In this document: piece after piece, positions 24,910-35,957 of the stretch
Position numbering within the stretch: the first letter of the stretch is position 1
Layout: each line of letters begins with the position of its first letter
From: Austropuccinia psidii
Taxonomy: Eukaryota; Basidiomycota; Pucciniomycetes; Pucciniales; Sphaerophragmiaceae
Assembly (NCBI GenBank): GCA_023105745.1
Contig: JALGQZ010000001.1
Span: forward strand, 42,990,082 to 43,054,081
Length of the DNA stretch: 64,000 bases
Direction of reading: 5' to 3'
Notes under the pieces: generated by a model
What the model was told of the DNA's origin: nothing
The model's database searches: none
Seen by the model: only the letters and a program-made list of their open reading frames with translations
Made by a program: the position numbers and the translations under genes

Positions 24910-26603
24910 TGTCACAGGGGCTCTTATGGAAGCAAGAGGGCCTGGCACTCAGGAATCAAGAACTCACTTGGAGGGCTCCAAAAGATGATAAGAAATACTA
25001 CGGAATATATTTCTTAAGCAGGAATAAGACAAAGGACAAATATGCCAAAGATAACAAATAATAATAAGAATGAAGCCAGAGGCCAAAGATAAAAGAAAGC
25101 CAAAAGCCAAGAAGCCAACCAAGTGAATCCTCAATTAACTGTTTCAACCTGCCAGAAAGAACAATGGAATTAGTAAAGGATATGACCACCAATATCCACT
25201 GACAGGCAAAGAAAGAAAGAGAAAAGGTGCTAATGACTGACTTAAGATTATCAGTATTAACTTTAATAATGTAAAAGAAAATAGAGACAAAAGTAAATCC
25301 AATATATTATTTAACTGGGGAAAAAGTCCCCAGGTAATGAAAGGTAGCCGGTATATGTGAAAACTGAAAGATTGATCCTGGAAGGCGGATCAATGGCTGT
25401 ATTGTCCGGATTGGGAAATACAGTTCTGGCCATCTTTGAATTTTGAACTGTGTGATGGAATTCCCACAGTGGAATATGAAATGACCCAATTGGGCCAAGA
25501 CCATACAGGTTGATTGAATGAGGCCTGTACGGATGAATTGGGTTGTCCAAAGGAGTATTGAATACTTGATGCCTTGACAACTAATTGAACTGATGTAATA
25601 CCTCTTGAGAATTGCCCTTGAATAATCCAGAATGAATTGTGCCAACCCAACTCCTGCAGATACAGGTGGTTGGGATCCTTGAAGAGTCTTCTGATTGCCG
25701 CCATAACTTGTCAGACTGATGAGCTGATTATCCTCCTTCAAAATGGACGTTGGGATTTGAGACCTTGAGTTGGGAAGGTGGAATTGGATCCTGAAAACGT
25801 CACCATTGGATTGCTGAGCAATAATGGTGCATAATGGTATATAATACCATATATGCACCATGCCTGCAACCTTGAGTACAGATGGTATGAAGGAAAAGAG
25901 GGAATCCCCTGGAGTTGAGGGGAAAGACGGGCTGAGCTGATCTGGTGGCCTCTGGTGGTTGCCAGAGGCCATGGCTGAAACTATTGGTCCATGGTGGTCC
26001 ATGGCCAAAATTGGGTCCTATGGGATTTATGGCCAAAAAGGTGTCCATGAGGTTCTTGGTCATTTTTGGGTCCAAGGAGGTGATGGCCAAAAAATGGCTC
26101 AGGTGGGCCCAATTGTGGTTTGGGACCTAGGTGGCTGGCCTCATTGGATTAGGCCAAAAGGGGCCTAAATAGCCTACAGACCGCGGACCGCGGCCCACGG
26201 GCTGTAGGAGCCGTAAGGGGCCTAAATGGCCCAAAAGGCCATTTAGGCGAAAAACCCCATTGATGAAAGGGGTGGCCCTGAATCCAAAGATGATGGCTAG
26301 GGGGCCTGGAGGCCCCTAGAAGAAAAAATGAACCCCCAGGCCCAAAATCAAAGATGAAGGCCTGGGGGTTGGTGAAGTGGGAATTGGCCAAGAAGGCCAA
26401 TGACGGCAGGATATGGCCTGAGGCCATAAAAGATGGTTGAGGCCATAAAATGGCCATGGAAAGGTGTTATGGCATGGATGCCATAGAACACCCAAGGGGG
26501 CCAATTGGCCATAAAGATATGATGTGGCCAATTGGCCCCAACTTGGCTCCAGGTTGATTTGCCGCAACCATCAAGGAGGAGGGTCAAACTCGTGGTTGTG
26601 ACA
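24910..26603 (-). mobile_element. solo LTR, family G (related to F)
   Basis: It starts TGTCACAGGGGCTCTT and ends GTTGTGACA, with the AATAG duplication on both sides and no internal region. It is therefore a solo LTR left by LTR-LTR recombination. Its first 450 bp resemble the F LTRs, including the TTTAACTGGGG hairpin motif near 25312. At 1694 bp it is more than twice as long: the extra part (about 25.7-26.58 kb) is markedly richer in G and C, packed with TGGCC and GGCCAT motifs and a CCGCGGACCGCGG stretch near 26180. Frames up to 233 codons run through it (25307-26008), a consequence of composition. Orientation follows the F family. Confidence 0.85.
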
Positions 26604-28347
26604 AATAGATATTTGAGGCTACAAAAAGAAATTTCTTCAAGAGCAATTTAAATTGGGATTAATTGAGCAAACAACTGCACACAATTAATTAAAGAAAAAA
26701 GTCTTTAAAAAGATACTTAAAGAGAAAACACACCCAAAAGGGACCAGAAGGAATTTGGAAAAAAAGTGAAAAAGTTAACAGTGATGAAAGATGCTTTAAT
26801 TGACTTATGGGGTGGTTCAAGGGGTCAAAAATGATTATAAGATTTACAAGCAATGATTATAATTATTTTTTCATGTGGTTAAAAGGTTTAAAAGGATTTA
26901 AAAAGGGTTGTTGGAATCTTTTCTTGATTGGCTTAACAATGTTTAAGCTAATTATAAAAGGAAAAGATTCTATCATGAAGAGTAAAGTGGGGCAAAGAAG
27001 AAATTCTTTTATAGAAATCAATTTTCTTACTCCAAAAGTAAGATTTACAATTTGAAGTCGTGGAAAACACTCTGACAACAGAGAAGCTAATTATGGCATC
27101 ATTGAACCCTGGTTTAGACCAAAAATGGCTGGTTTTAGCCATTCCAGACCCTTAAATCAGCCATTACTATAGTAATATGTGGTATAGGGCCTTCAGAACA
27201 CGTCAGAATGTGTGTACGGGTCGTAGAAACCAGTTAAAACTGTTCTTAATAAGATTTTTTCAACTTAAGGGTAGTTTTACCCTCTTGGCAACAGTTAAAA
27301 CTGCCCTGGTTTGTATCAAAACCTCATCATCAAGTGAGTCACAGACCCTGTGACTCAATTTCAGGCCAAAAGTGATGAATTTTTGCGTGTATTTTGACAT
27401 CCCACGCCTTTCAGCAAGGAATTTGGGGGTCTGCCTCCACCCTAGAGCTAGATTTCCTTTCCCCCCCAGATTTAATCTTTCCAATTTATTTTTTCTTTAA
27501 TTCCTCATCATGTAATGCATTTTTAATTTATACATGCATTTCAATTGAAATTTTACAGTACACAACTGTAATAACTGTTACCTCATATGTAAATGACAGT
27601 TCACTTATGTAATACACGCGCACATTTTGACATTTCAATTGAAAATACTTTGCTTCCTCATAACTTCTAAACTACACACAACACCTCAATTTTAACACAA
27701 AAATTGATGGTTAATGCCACATGTGGTGTTAATCAAATTAAGGTTTTGAGGATTTTAAACCTTTTGTACAGAAAATACCAAAAACTTAATTTAGGATTAT
27801 TTAGAGTTGAGTTACAGAATTTTTACCCAGAGGTGACCCCACCTTATTTTTTATGAGGAATCCAATGGTGAAGTAATTTTCTTAACCTTAATTTTTGGAT
27901 AAAATGTTAAAATATATTTCATGTAACCTTTCACCAAAAATATTTCAATTTCATTGATTTTATCAAAAATTCATTTTTACTTAATTTTTTCAAGTAAAAA
28001 TGCATTTTCACAATTTTAAAATATAAAGTTATTTTTATTTTAAATTATAATTAAATTTTTATTTTTGTAAATAAAGTTGTATTTATATTTTAATTCTTCA
28101 TTTTTATAATATAAATAAATCTATTTTATTTATATTTATATCTTATTTTGTTATTTGTGGTCTTTTGGGGATATGAAAATACCTCTAAGGCTCACATTCC
28201 CTCCCCCTAAAAAAGAATATTACTTTGTAGTATTGTTATTTCTAGTGTTTAGAAGAATTCTGAGAAGGTTAGTAGCTTCAGGTATGTCCTTTTCTGCTAA
28301 CCATTAATCTTCACAAGTTGGGTTACTGTACCTAACAATTTATTCCC

Positions 28348-30494
28348 CTACTTTATGGTTCTCAACTTTCTTTCTTTGAGAACTTTGGTAATCCTTTTAA
28401 TACCAGATGATTTAATAGGAGGTATAACTTGGGGAACTTCATTCTTCAAAGGAAATGTTTCAGCATCACTAGATTTATATGGCTTTGTAAAGCTCACTAG
28501 AAATGTAGGGTGCTTATTGCTAAGCTCTTCAGATAGTTCCACTTCAACAGAATTTTATCCATGGAGGGCCTTAATAACAAAAGGTCCTGCAAAGGAATCT
28601 TTGAGCTTTTTACATCCTTTGATGTTATTGAAGTTACTGGTGGATACAACTACTAAATCCCCCACTTTGAAATCTGGAGTGGCATGTGACTTGTCCCATT
28701 TGTCCTTAGAATATGAAAAAGAGTCTTCCATGCACCTCACTTCATTCTTTCCAGCTTTTTATAGCATTTCTTTGAAGCTAGAAGCTGTAGGATGTATTTC
28801 AACAAATTCTTTTCTCAAGGAATCTTGAGGTAATTTGGGATTCCATCCTTTTTCTAGAATAGAAGGAGTTTGATTGGTACTGGCATGAATATATGTCTTA
28901 TATTCCAGTTCTAGTGTTGATAAAAGAGTACACCAATCATGGGTAAATCCATCACAATCTTTAAATTCAAGGCCAAATGCACAAAATCTTCTTACCATAT
29001 CCCCCAAGGTTTGAATCATCCTTTCAGCCAGACCTTCAGTTTGTGGGTGGTAGGCTTGAGAGAAGGATAATTTTGTCCCAAAGAGTTGGTGAAGATTTCT
29101 CCATAGTACTGAGGTGAATTTGGGATCTCTGTTGCTAATTATGTTTGTGAATATGCCAGTCCATGTAATTACTCTATTCCATATCAGAAGAGCTGTATCC
29201 ATGGCTGTATCATCCTTGTGACATGGTAGAAAGATAGGAGTTTTACTAAATCTGTCAGCAATCACTAGGCAAGCATTATAACCTCTGTTGCCCCCTGGTG
29301 ACAGGCCAGATACCCAATCCATATTGACAATTTCTCAAGGTCTGCTGGGTTGTTGGATCTTGATCATACTTCCAAGTCTCTTGCCAGTGGATTGATTTGC
29401 CTTTTGACATCTGTCACAGGTTTTTTGGCCACCATATGCAGGTTTTTATTTTTTATCTTGTTCTGTCCTCAGACAGATGTCCTGAGAAAGGGCTGTCATG
29501 GCATTCTTTAAGTACAAGATTAATTAAGGACCTTTCCACAACTGTCATCACACATGTATTCTTAGTTCTGTGGTAAATTATACCATCCAGTAAGTGGAAT
29601 CTTCCTTCATGATATGATTTCCTCCATATCTCATCTAAGGCATGTATCAAAGAATTGTCTTTACAGTCGTGAGTAAGTAATTGGCATAAAATGGTACAAT
29701 TTTTATCTTGAGTATAACTGTTTCTTACCTCCTCAAAGAAAGGGGTGTTCAGGTCTGTAACACTTATTCCTTCTATGAGGATTTGTGGGGAAGCTTCCTC
29801 TGGAACATAAGCAGGATTATCAATATTATTTGGTAATTGCCATCTGCTTGGTCCATCTGCATTTTTATGATTATTTCCATCTTTATGAACAATAGTCAAA
29901 TTGCCCCTATACTCTTGTATAGCTATTTGCCATCTGAGCATATGCCTGTTTGGAGTCTTCATATTTAAAAGAGACTTAACAGCAGTAAAATCTGTTATTA
30001 CTTAAAAATCACATCCTTACAAAAAGTAATTTAGCTTCTCCAAGGCCCAGACAAGGCATGAGCATTCCATTTGACTGGCTCCATATCTGGCTTCAATTGG
30101 TTTGATTTGCCTTGATATGAATCATATGGGTCCTTCCACAGGTTTATCATTGATAATCTGGACTTGATGAAGTGCAGCGCCAAGCTCATCTCCTGATGCA
30201 TCAATATAAATCTTAAAAGGTAGCTTAAAGTCTGGCATCAGTAAGAGTGGATCAGTGGTCAAGGCTTGTCTCAAAGATTCAAAGGCCTTGACTTTGTCAA
30301 CAGTCATTTCAAATACTGTTCCTTTGTCACATAATTTATAAAGAGGTCTTTCTATCAATGCAAAATCTTTAATATGTTGCCTGTAATATCCTGCAAACCC
30401 CAAAAATGACTCAATTTATTTCTTGTTCTGAGGCATGGGTTTCAGCCAAACTGCTGCAACCTTGTTTTTGTCAATTCCAAGAGATAAACCAGAT
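28348..30494 (-). pseudogene. RT end, RNase H and integrase of gypsy B-minus
   Basis: The minus strand encodes the end of RT ([11 protein letters not shown] at 30494-30460; [15 protein letters not shown]), RNase H ([15 protein letters not shown]) and integrase. Integrase has the zinc module, then MDWV (Asp), SNRDPKF (Asp) and LAERM (Glu), so the DDE triad is kept. The C-terminal domain ends at 28348 and here runs without the frame change seen in family A. Stops and frameshifts at about 30400, 30120, 29990, 29455, 29330, 28750 and 28550 break it into six pieces. RT upstream of the SGLSLG motif is cut off by LTR D1. The enzyme set belongs to the Gag-Pol family of B-plus and A. Confidence 0.88.
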
Positions 30495-32418
30495 TGTAAG
30501 ATGTGTCTATGAAACTTTTGATAATATTACTATTAATCAACAGTATTATGACTGTTCTTATGAAATTTAATAATAAAGAATTATTATAACCACAATTAAA
30601 TAATTAAAGAATTATTTCTTTCATGTGTTATACACTACTAGTGATTATAATAGTGAGAAGTCATTGTCTACAAGAATCAATTACAAGAAGAATTTAATAA
30701 TAAAAACTTCTTTTATTAAAATGATAAAATTATTTGAATATATAATTATGTTTTGCAAGAATAATTATAAAGATAACTCTTGAAGAAAACTAATTTTAGA
30801 AAAAAAAATTAAGAATTAAAGATAAATCACTCACTAATACTCCAAAGAACTTATTAAAGATAAAAGTAGAGAGATTTGACATATAATTGTGGATTTAATG
30901 GATCAAAATGATTTTATAGCAATATTAAAACAATATGTAGATGATTTCTATGATTTCACGTCTTTCTGATTTATTCTGAAAGAATAAAACACTTCAATAA
31001 ATGTTTTAACTAATACTTACTTGTTGGTAACAATGATATAAATGAATAATGTGATGATTATTTGGAAAAAACAGCAAGAGGAGGCCTCTTTTAAGTCTAA
31101 GACAGCTCACAGAGGCATGCCATGGAGCAAGCTGAAAAGCAAGTGAGTGAGAAAACAATAAACCTGTTTGGAATATTGATTGCATCATCTGTTGTCACAT
31201 AGGATTGTCATAATTACTTAATTGAAGTTTCTACGTGACTACCAACCCATTTATGGTTAAGAATAAAAGGACTAACATCTGTAAATATTCTTTTATTCCA
31301 AAATAATCATTGATTTCTCAAAGCTATCAATTTTATTGGAAATTTGATCACAGAATGTATTCTCTGTAAATTTTGAAAGATTCTGTGTTTCATGTGGAAT
31401 CCCCAAAAATGGACTGTAAGTAAAACTTTTACTTTTACAAACAGAAGTATAATTATTTTTGGTTTTTATATGAGTTATACTGTTCTTAATTGGTCCTGAA
31501 AGTTTAAGAAAGATTTATTAAGAATTGTATTCTTAATGAATTGTTGAATTTCTTACCTCATTTCTATGTAGAATTGCAAATATCAGTCTATGACTGGTTG
31601 CTATGAGGTAAAACAATGGATACTAGTCCAAAAGGGGTTTTAATTACTCTTTTGGTGCTTACCCATGGAAAGTCATTAAGAATTGACATGGTTACAGGAG
31701 TCCAAGTAGCTTTTTACCTCCCTGGCACGTCAAAATAGCAGGTTATTTGCTATTTTCTTATGATTTACTGTAGTTGTAACATGGTAACTCAGTTCCCAAA
31801 AGGTTTGAGTTTAACAATTAGGCCAAGATCAGCCATGGATCCAAGCTTTGGATCTATCAACTTCTCAGAGGCCTCAGAAGCTGGGTACCCTGGCTCTCTT
31901 TGATGCCTTTTGTCCCCATTGCTTATTTTTCATGTCAAAAATAGAAATTTAAGCTTCAAGTGAGATATCCAATATGGGTGTAACAAAGGTGCATGTAAGA
32001 ATGCCATAATATTAAGTGCCCAAAACATGCATAACACTATTCTTAGTGTATATGGACCATGGGATTTCTCACATTCCCATTATTTTGGCATGAAATGGAG
32101 AAAAACAAAAATTTTCATGGATTTTTTATGTGGTATTGATGATGAGGTATTGATGTATTTTCCATATTACCACCTCAAAGAGTTAATTTGAGCTTATTCA
32201 CTCCATGGAGCTACCCTAGGTGAATTTTTGTTTAGAATCCAAATCTGGCCCTAAATCCATGGATTTACTTACTCAATATAAAGTTATTCATCTTTTCTGA
32301 AATCAAAAATGATGAATTTTGAATATATGCATGAGTTATGGGTTATTGATATTTCAGAATTTGTCTTCAAGATAATTGTGGCCCATTTGGGTATGTAAAA
32401 TATACTTCAAGGATCACA
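30495..32418 (-). repeat. LTR D, copy 1
   Basis: It runs TGTAAGATGTG to CAAGGATCACA on the plus strand and matches D2 (50021-51945) and D3 (62470-64000). On the minus strand it starts TGTGATCC and is preceded by GGTGGGAGGAAA (32419-32430), a polypurine tract, so it is a 3' LTR in minus orientation. About 50 bp of the adjoining element survive, to about 32470. No matching target duplication flanks it: the left side is B-minus RT and the right side that remnant. Confidence 0.82.
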
Positions 32419-32575
32419 TTTCCTCCCACCAAAAAATAAAATTGTATTACAATATTATCAATGGTATAAAGAATAAAAGCCCCAAAGGGGGGTTACTTTC
32501 CACTGTCCAACCTGTTTACATTACTCAGATTAGGTAATTTAAAGCACATTTATAGACATATTCAGAAAGAAACAT
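32419..32575. other. junction: polypurine remnant and leader of B-plus gag
   Basis: Bases 32419-32470 resemble the 3' internal ends next to E1 and E3 (AATAAAATTGTATTACAATATT). From about 32471 the sequence is an untranslated leader that ends in AAACATATGG before the gag start. The break between opposite-strand elements lies near 32470. Confidence 0.55.
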
Positions 32576-32842
32576 ATGGAGGATGCCAGAGTTGCCCCCC
32601 ATTCTCCAAGGTCTGTACCCGCAAACTTTGATGCAAATTCTGAATCTGAACTGATTCATGATAATATTTTAAGGGCTGAACCACTTACAACTGACAGCAA
32701 TAGAAATTTATCAATTCCAATACAAAAATTGGTGCAGAGGAGCCAAAGAAGAGGAGTGGGAAATATGCCCAAACCTTTGCCAGGGGGCCATGAACTCCTA
32801 CTTACACATCAAGAGCTTTCTGGGTCATGAGAAGACCATGGA
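32576..32842 (+). pseudogene. gag N-terminus of gypsy B-plus
   Basis: The frame starts at an ATG in good context (ACATATGG) and encodes the N-terminal, low-complexity part of Gag beginning MEDAR. A TGA at 32828-32830 replaces what is probably a Gly codon. Beyond it the frame runs on to 32842, where the LTR element 32843-35552 is inserted, and resumes without loss at 35558 (EDHG then TLRRLEP). I recognise this as the usual Gag N-terminus of rust-fungus elements of this family. Confidence 0.8.
32838..32842. repeat. target-site duplication of the 2710-bp LTR element, left copy
   Basis: ATGGA directly precedes TGTTAGCTGG and is repeated at 35553-35557. The target included the ATG that starts the second-frame ORF of B-plus. 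Confidence 0.9.
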
Positions 32843-33434
32843 TGTTAGCTGGCACCTCTTTTGTGGTTTCCAGACTAAAGTATTAGTAATTTTAATAAAC
32901 TAATTAGAAGTGGAATACTATTAATTTTAATTTAATAGATGCGTCACTGGTTTTATAGTTATGTACTGTTGGAATTAAGGCTTCAACAGTATTATTAAAG
33001 TGTAAGAAGTGAATTGAATCACTTATGAGGTGAGAGCGTTAATATTTCTAAAATAAAAATTGAAGTAATTTTAATTGTAAAAATATATTTTGGTAAGAGC
33101 TCTGAGGATTAATTCAAAGAGAATTAATCCTCTTTAAATGTTGTAATTACAAATTTGAAATCCAAACAATGTAAAAGAATTCTGTTTTGAATGAAGAAAG
33201 ATTTGCTATGGTAACAGGAGCAAATGTAACAACAAAATTAATGACATAGTGGGAGCATATACTATGACACATTGAATGATTAGTCATAGAAACAAGATTT
33301 AATTCATATTATAATAATATGAATTGAGGTATTTCAAATTTATACAAAAGAAAGAAAGAAAATGAGACGAAAATTTAAAGAAAGTATTTGGAGTCTGTAT
33401 AGCAGGTAAAGGTTTACAAGCTTGCAGGCTCACA
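32843..33434 (-). repeat. LTR of non-autonomous element, left copy
   Basis: This 592-bp copy matches 34961-35552 except for about 7 substitutions (for example GGCACC against GGCGCC near the start). Read on the minus strand it opens TGTGAGCC, like the E-type LTRs. I see no clear TATA box on either strand. Confidence 0.92.
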
Positions 33435-33551
33435 TTTGGTGATACTAAAAAAAATAGTAAAAAAAATGATTTAGTTATGTTAATAATAACAACTGTATTC
33501 CTGTATAATTTTCATGATAACATCTTGAGTTGTTGAATTATTAAAATAAAG

Positions 33552-34694
33552 CTAGTCTCTTGTTGTATAATCTGAATCATAGAAATTGTTACAAATTTGT
33601 ATTTCTTCTTCATTTAGAAATTCAAAATAAAATGGTTCTTTGCGTTTTTTTATTTTTTTAATGTAAATTTTCAATCGATTGTAGTCTTTATTTGGAAATA
33701 ATAACTTATCAATGTCTATTGCATTATCAATGTCTATTGCAATGTTCTTTAAAGTATTTGATATTGTTTCCTTCAGTGTTGTAGATTGTCCGATTGCCCT
33801 CTTCGCTATAAATCTTTGAATTTCATTTTTCATTTTAATGGCTTTTTCTTTATTTTTAGTAATGGTCGCATCTATCGTTTCAAATTCAATTCTGTTGATA
33901 CTGGAGCTAGTACGACTTGTATTAAGTTGTACTTTTTGTTCTTCCTTATTATAAATCTCATTATTATTCGTGTCAGGTTGATTACAGCTCAAAGGTCTGT
34001 TATCATTACTAATTGTTGTTTTTGTATTAGTACTGGGATTTTTATACTTCTCCATAGTTTTCGCGTTGAACTTTTGACTATCAAAATTAATACTGTATCC
34101 TTCTCTAGAAAAATTCTTCTTGGTTGGAATAAAAGTAGCAATAGGCAGAGGAGCAGAGCTATTTTGTAGAGATCCAGACTCGTACGTGAAGTGAGATTGT
34201 CTATTAATATCAGGATCAGGAACGAAGGGCTTGAACGCAGTGTTGTAAGCTGTATTTGATGAGGAGTTGGTAATATTATTTCTACTCCTATGTTCCGGAG
34301 CTGTATTGGTTGCTGAATCATCAATGTAGTTTGATGTATCTTGTGTTTTTTGCTTCGTTGTTATGGTTTTTTGATCCTCATCACCTAATTGTGATCCTTT
34401 AGGTTGAAAGGAATTCAATTTAAACTCATTGGTGGTTTTGGGACCTCCAGATTGAATCTTTGCTGTAGGAGACAGTGATAAACTATCATAGCTACGAGAT
34501 TTGCCTTGGAAATGGTCTTTTTTCCAGGCTTCCGACCAATCTGTAGGCTTTCTTCCCTGCCGATGAGTATTAGGATGGTTGATAGAACGGCTACTGGTAA
34601 TCATTTTGGATAGATGACCAGTAAAAATGCTTAAGTCTTTCATGAACAAAGACAAGCGTTGCCAAGCTTCAATTTCATGGGGGGCTATAGTCAT
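33552..34694 (-). CDS. unknown protein of non-autonomous LTR element
   Basis: The 380-residue frame starts at the first ATG (34692-34694); the frame is open 16 codons further upstream but only from a TTG. I do not recognise the family. The N-terminus (about 1-45) looks helical (HEIEAWQRLSLFMKDLS). The middle, about 45-265, is Ser/Thr/Asn/Gln-rich and probably disordered. The last 110 residues are charged and lysine-rich (KNKEKAIKMKNEIQRF, IKKIKKRKEPFYFEF) and end acidic. A 15-bp duplication gives the repeat IDIDNAIDID. There are no cysteine knots, DDE or YxDD motifs, signal peptide or membrane helix. The frame is intact, in sense with and filling three quarters of the element, which suggests a kept product. 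A Gag-like RNA-binding role or a captured host gene are guesses. Confidence 0.7.
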   Translation of the reverse strand: MTIAPHEIEAWQRLSLFMKDLSIFTGHLSKMITSSRSINHPNTHRQGRKPTDWSEAWKKDHFQGKSRSYDSLSLSPTAKIQSGGPKTTNEFKLNSFQPKGSQLGDEDQKTITTKQKTQDTSNYIDDSATNTAPEHRSRNNITNSSSNTAYNTAFKPFVPDPDINRQSHFTYESGSLQNSSAPLPIATFIPTKKNFSREGYSINFDSQKFNAKTMEKYKNPSTNTKTTISNDNRPLSCNQPDTNNNEIYNKEEQKVQLNTSRTSSSINRIEFETIDATITKNKEKAIKMKNEIQRFIAKRAIGQSTTLKETISNTLKNIAIDIDNAIDIDKLLFPNKDYNRLKIYIKKIKKRKEPFYFEFLNEEEIQICNNFYDSDYTTRD

Positions 34695-34960
34695 CGAAAC
34701 TTGTTTACTGGTGTTGGAGGATGGTACTGATGGCTCCAACAAGATTTTGAGAAAAATAGCTTTGTTATTAAGTCTTCAAAGCTGTAGAATAATAATAAAA
34801 AAAAAGGAATCAGTACTATAACGTTGATTCTTGATTTTTGACGGAAGCGTCAGTTATAGAAAAAACTATATATTATTAACTAGGTATTCCAACGTCTAAT
34901 TAATTTATGAGATGTAATTAATTAATCAATTAAATCTAATATAAATTTTAATATATTAAA

Positions 34961-35552
34961 TGTTAGCTGGCGCCTCTTTTGTGGTTTCCAGACTAAAGTA
35001 TTAGTAATTTTAATAAACTAATTTGAAGTGGAATACTATTAATTTTAATTTAATAGACGCGTCACTGGTTTTATAATTATGTACTGTTGGAATTAAGGCT
35101 TCAACAGTATTATTAAAGTGTAAGAAGTGAATTGAATCACTTATGAGGTGAGAGCGTTAATATTTCTAAAATAAAAATTGAAGTAATTTTAATTGTAAAA
35201 ATATATTTTGGTAAGAGCTCTGAGGATTAATTCAAAGAGAATTAATCCACTTTAAATGTTGTAATTACAAATTTGAAATCCAAACAATGTAAAAGAATTC
35301 TGTTTTGAATGAAGAAAGATTTGCTATGGTAACAGGAGCAAATGTAACAACAAAATTAATGACATAGTGGGAGCATATACTATGACACATTGAATGATTA
35401 GCCATAGAAACAAGATTTAATTCATATTATAATAATATGAATTGAGGTATTTGAAATTTATACAAAAGAAAGAAAGAAAATGAGACGAAAATTTAAAGAA
35501 AGTATTTGGAGTCTGTATAGCAGGTAAAGGTTTACAAGCTTGCAGGCTCACA
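34961..35552 (-). repeat. LTR of non-autonomous element, right copy
   Basis: This is the second 592-bp copy; see 32843-33434. With the ORF orientation it is the 5' LTR, and the minus strand just inside it reads TTTAATATATTAAAA, which is not a standard TGG primer-binding site. Confidence 0.92.
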
Positions 35553-35557
35553 ATGGA
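35553..35557. repeat. target-site duplication of the 2710-bp LTR element, right copy
   Basis: ATGGA repeats 32838-32842. Confidence 0.9.
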
Positions 35558-35957
35558 ACTCTTAGGAGGTTGGAGCCCATTGTCTTGCAAAGACAAGGTC
35601 AAAGAGATAAAGAATTGGTTGAAGAACCAAAGTCTTTTATCCATAGACCAGAAGAAGGAACTGGAAATGACTCCAGCGTTGGAGACAGAAGACCCAGTGG
35701 CGTCTACCAGCTCCAAACCAGCTCCAGAAGTGTCCAAAGGCAAGCTCAAAGGACCTCAGAAGAAACAGAGAGGTCCCAAGAACCATCAAGGCAAGGGCAA
35801 AGCAAAAGCCAATTGGCAGAGATCTTACCCACAAGGGTACAGGCTTCCCAAATTGGAGCCTTCAGCTGTGGAAAGTGTGTTCAATATGGCCAGGAATCTC
35901 ATGGAATTTACAGCCAAGGCGCAGGAAAGGATGAACAGAACATTTCCACCCAAATAG
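35553..35957 (+). CDS. second-frame ORF overlapping gag of gypsy B-plus
   Basis: This 134-residue frame is shifted relative to Gag over the same DNA. In the uninterrupted element its ATG sits in ACCATGGAA, a strong fungal start context. The product is basic, with a middle of Lys/Gln/Gly/Pro (KGPQKKQRGPK, HQGKGKAK) and a C-terminal block SYPQGYRLP and VFNMARNLMEF. The same C-terminal block occurs in the diverged gypsy E fragment at 19817-20161, also alongside a Gag-like frame. In copy A1 the same frame ends at 19-21, just as Gag reads on. Protein-level similarity across families argues for a real product. Its role is unknown. I recall similar short proteins among rust-fungus predictions. Confidence 0.6.
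   Translation: MELLGGWSPLSCKDKVKEIKNWLKNQSLLSIDQKKELEMTPALETEDPVASTSSKPAPEVSKGKLKGPQKKQRGPKNHQGKGKAKANWQRSYPQGYRLPKLEPSAVESVFNMARNLMEFTAKAQERMNRTFPPK

Larger units (their letters stand above)
24690..28196 (-). repeat. 3' LTR of gypsy B-minus (E3), split by solo LTR G
   Basis: The two parts, 24690-24909 and 26604-28196, join into one LTR of about 1.8 kb related to E1 and E2. The right end ACCTCTAAGGCTCACA is followed by TTCCCTCCCCC, which on the minus strand is a clean polypurine tract (GGGGGAGGGAA). So this is the 3' LTR of the minus-strand pol at 28348-30494. The left end reads TCTAAGGTGTGG (family TGTAAG). Confidence 0.82.
32843..35552 (-). mobile_element. non-autonomous LTR retrotransposon with one unknown ORF
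   Basis: Two 592-bp LTRs (TGTTAGCTGG to AGGCTCACA) flank a 1526-bp internal region, and 5-bp ATGGA duplications border the whole. The LTRs differ at about 7 positions (98.8 percent identical by my count), so insertion is fairly recent. The internal region holds a single ORF on the minus strand and nothing resembling RT, RNase H, integrase, protease or a zinc knuckle. It must therefore be mobilised by enzymes of another element. Orientation is taken from the ORF, which leaves a 266-bp leader and a 117-bp tail. A TGG-starting candidate primer site lies on the opposite strand (33437), so orientation is not settled. Confidence 0.88.

Noticed and set aside
25307..26008. Open frame of 233 codons on the minus strand
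   Set aside because: It lies wholly inside solo LTR G, has no family resemblance, and related F LTRs do not keep the frame.
28355..28828. Plus-strand frame of 157 codons
   Set aside because: It is antisense to integrase of gypsy B-minus, whose conserved motifs are on the minus strand.
30495..32418. LTR D1 as the 5' LTR of the plus-strand B-plus gag
   Set aside because: No TGG primer site follows it on the plus strand, while the minus-strand flank has a polypurine tract, so it is a minus-strand 3' LTR that only happens to lie before gag.
33786..34169. Plus-strand frame of 127 codons inside the non-autonomous element
   Set aside because: It is antisense to the longer 380-codon frame and is hydrophobic in the way of AT-rich reverse frames.
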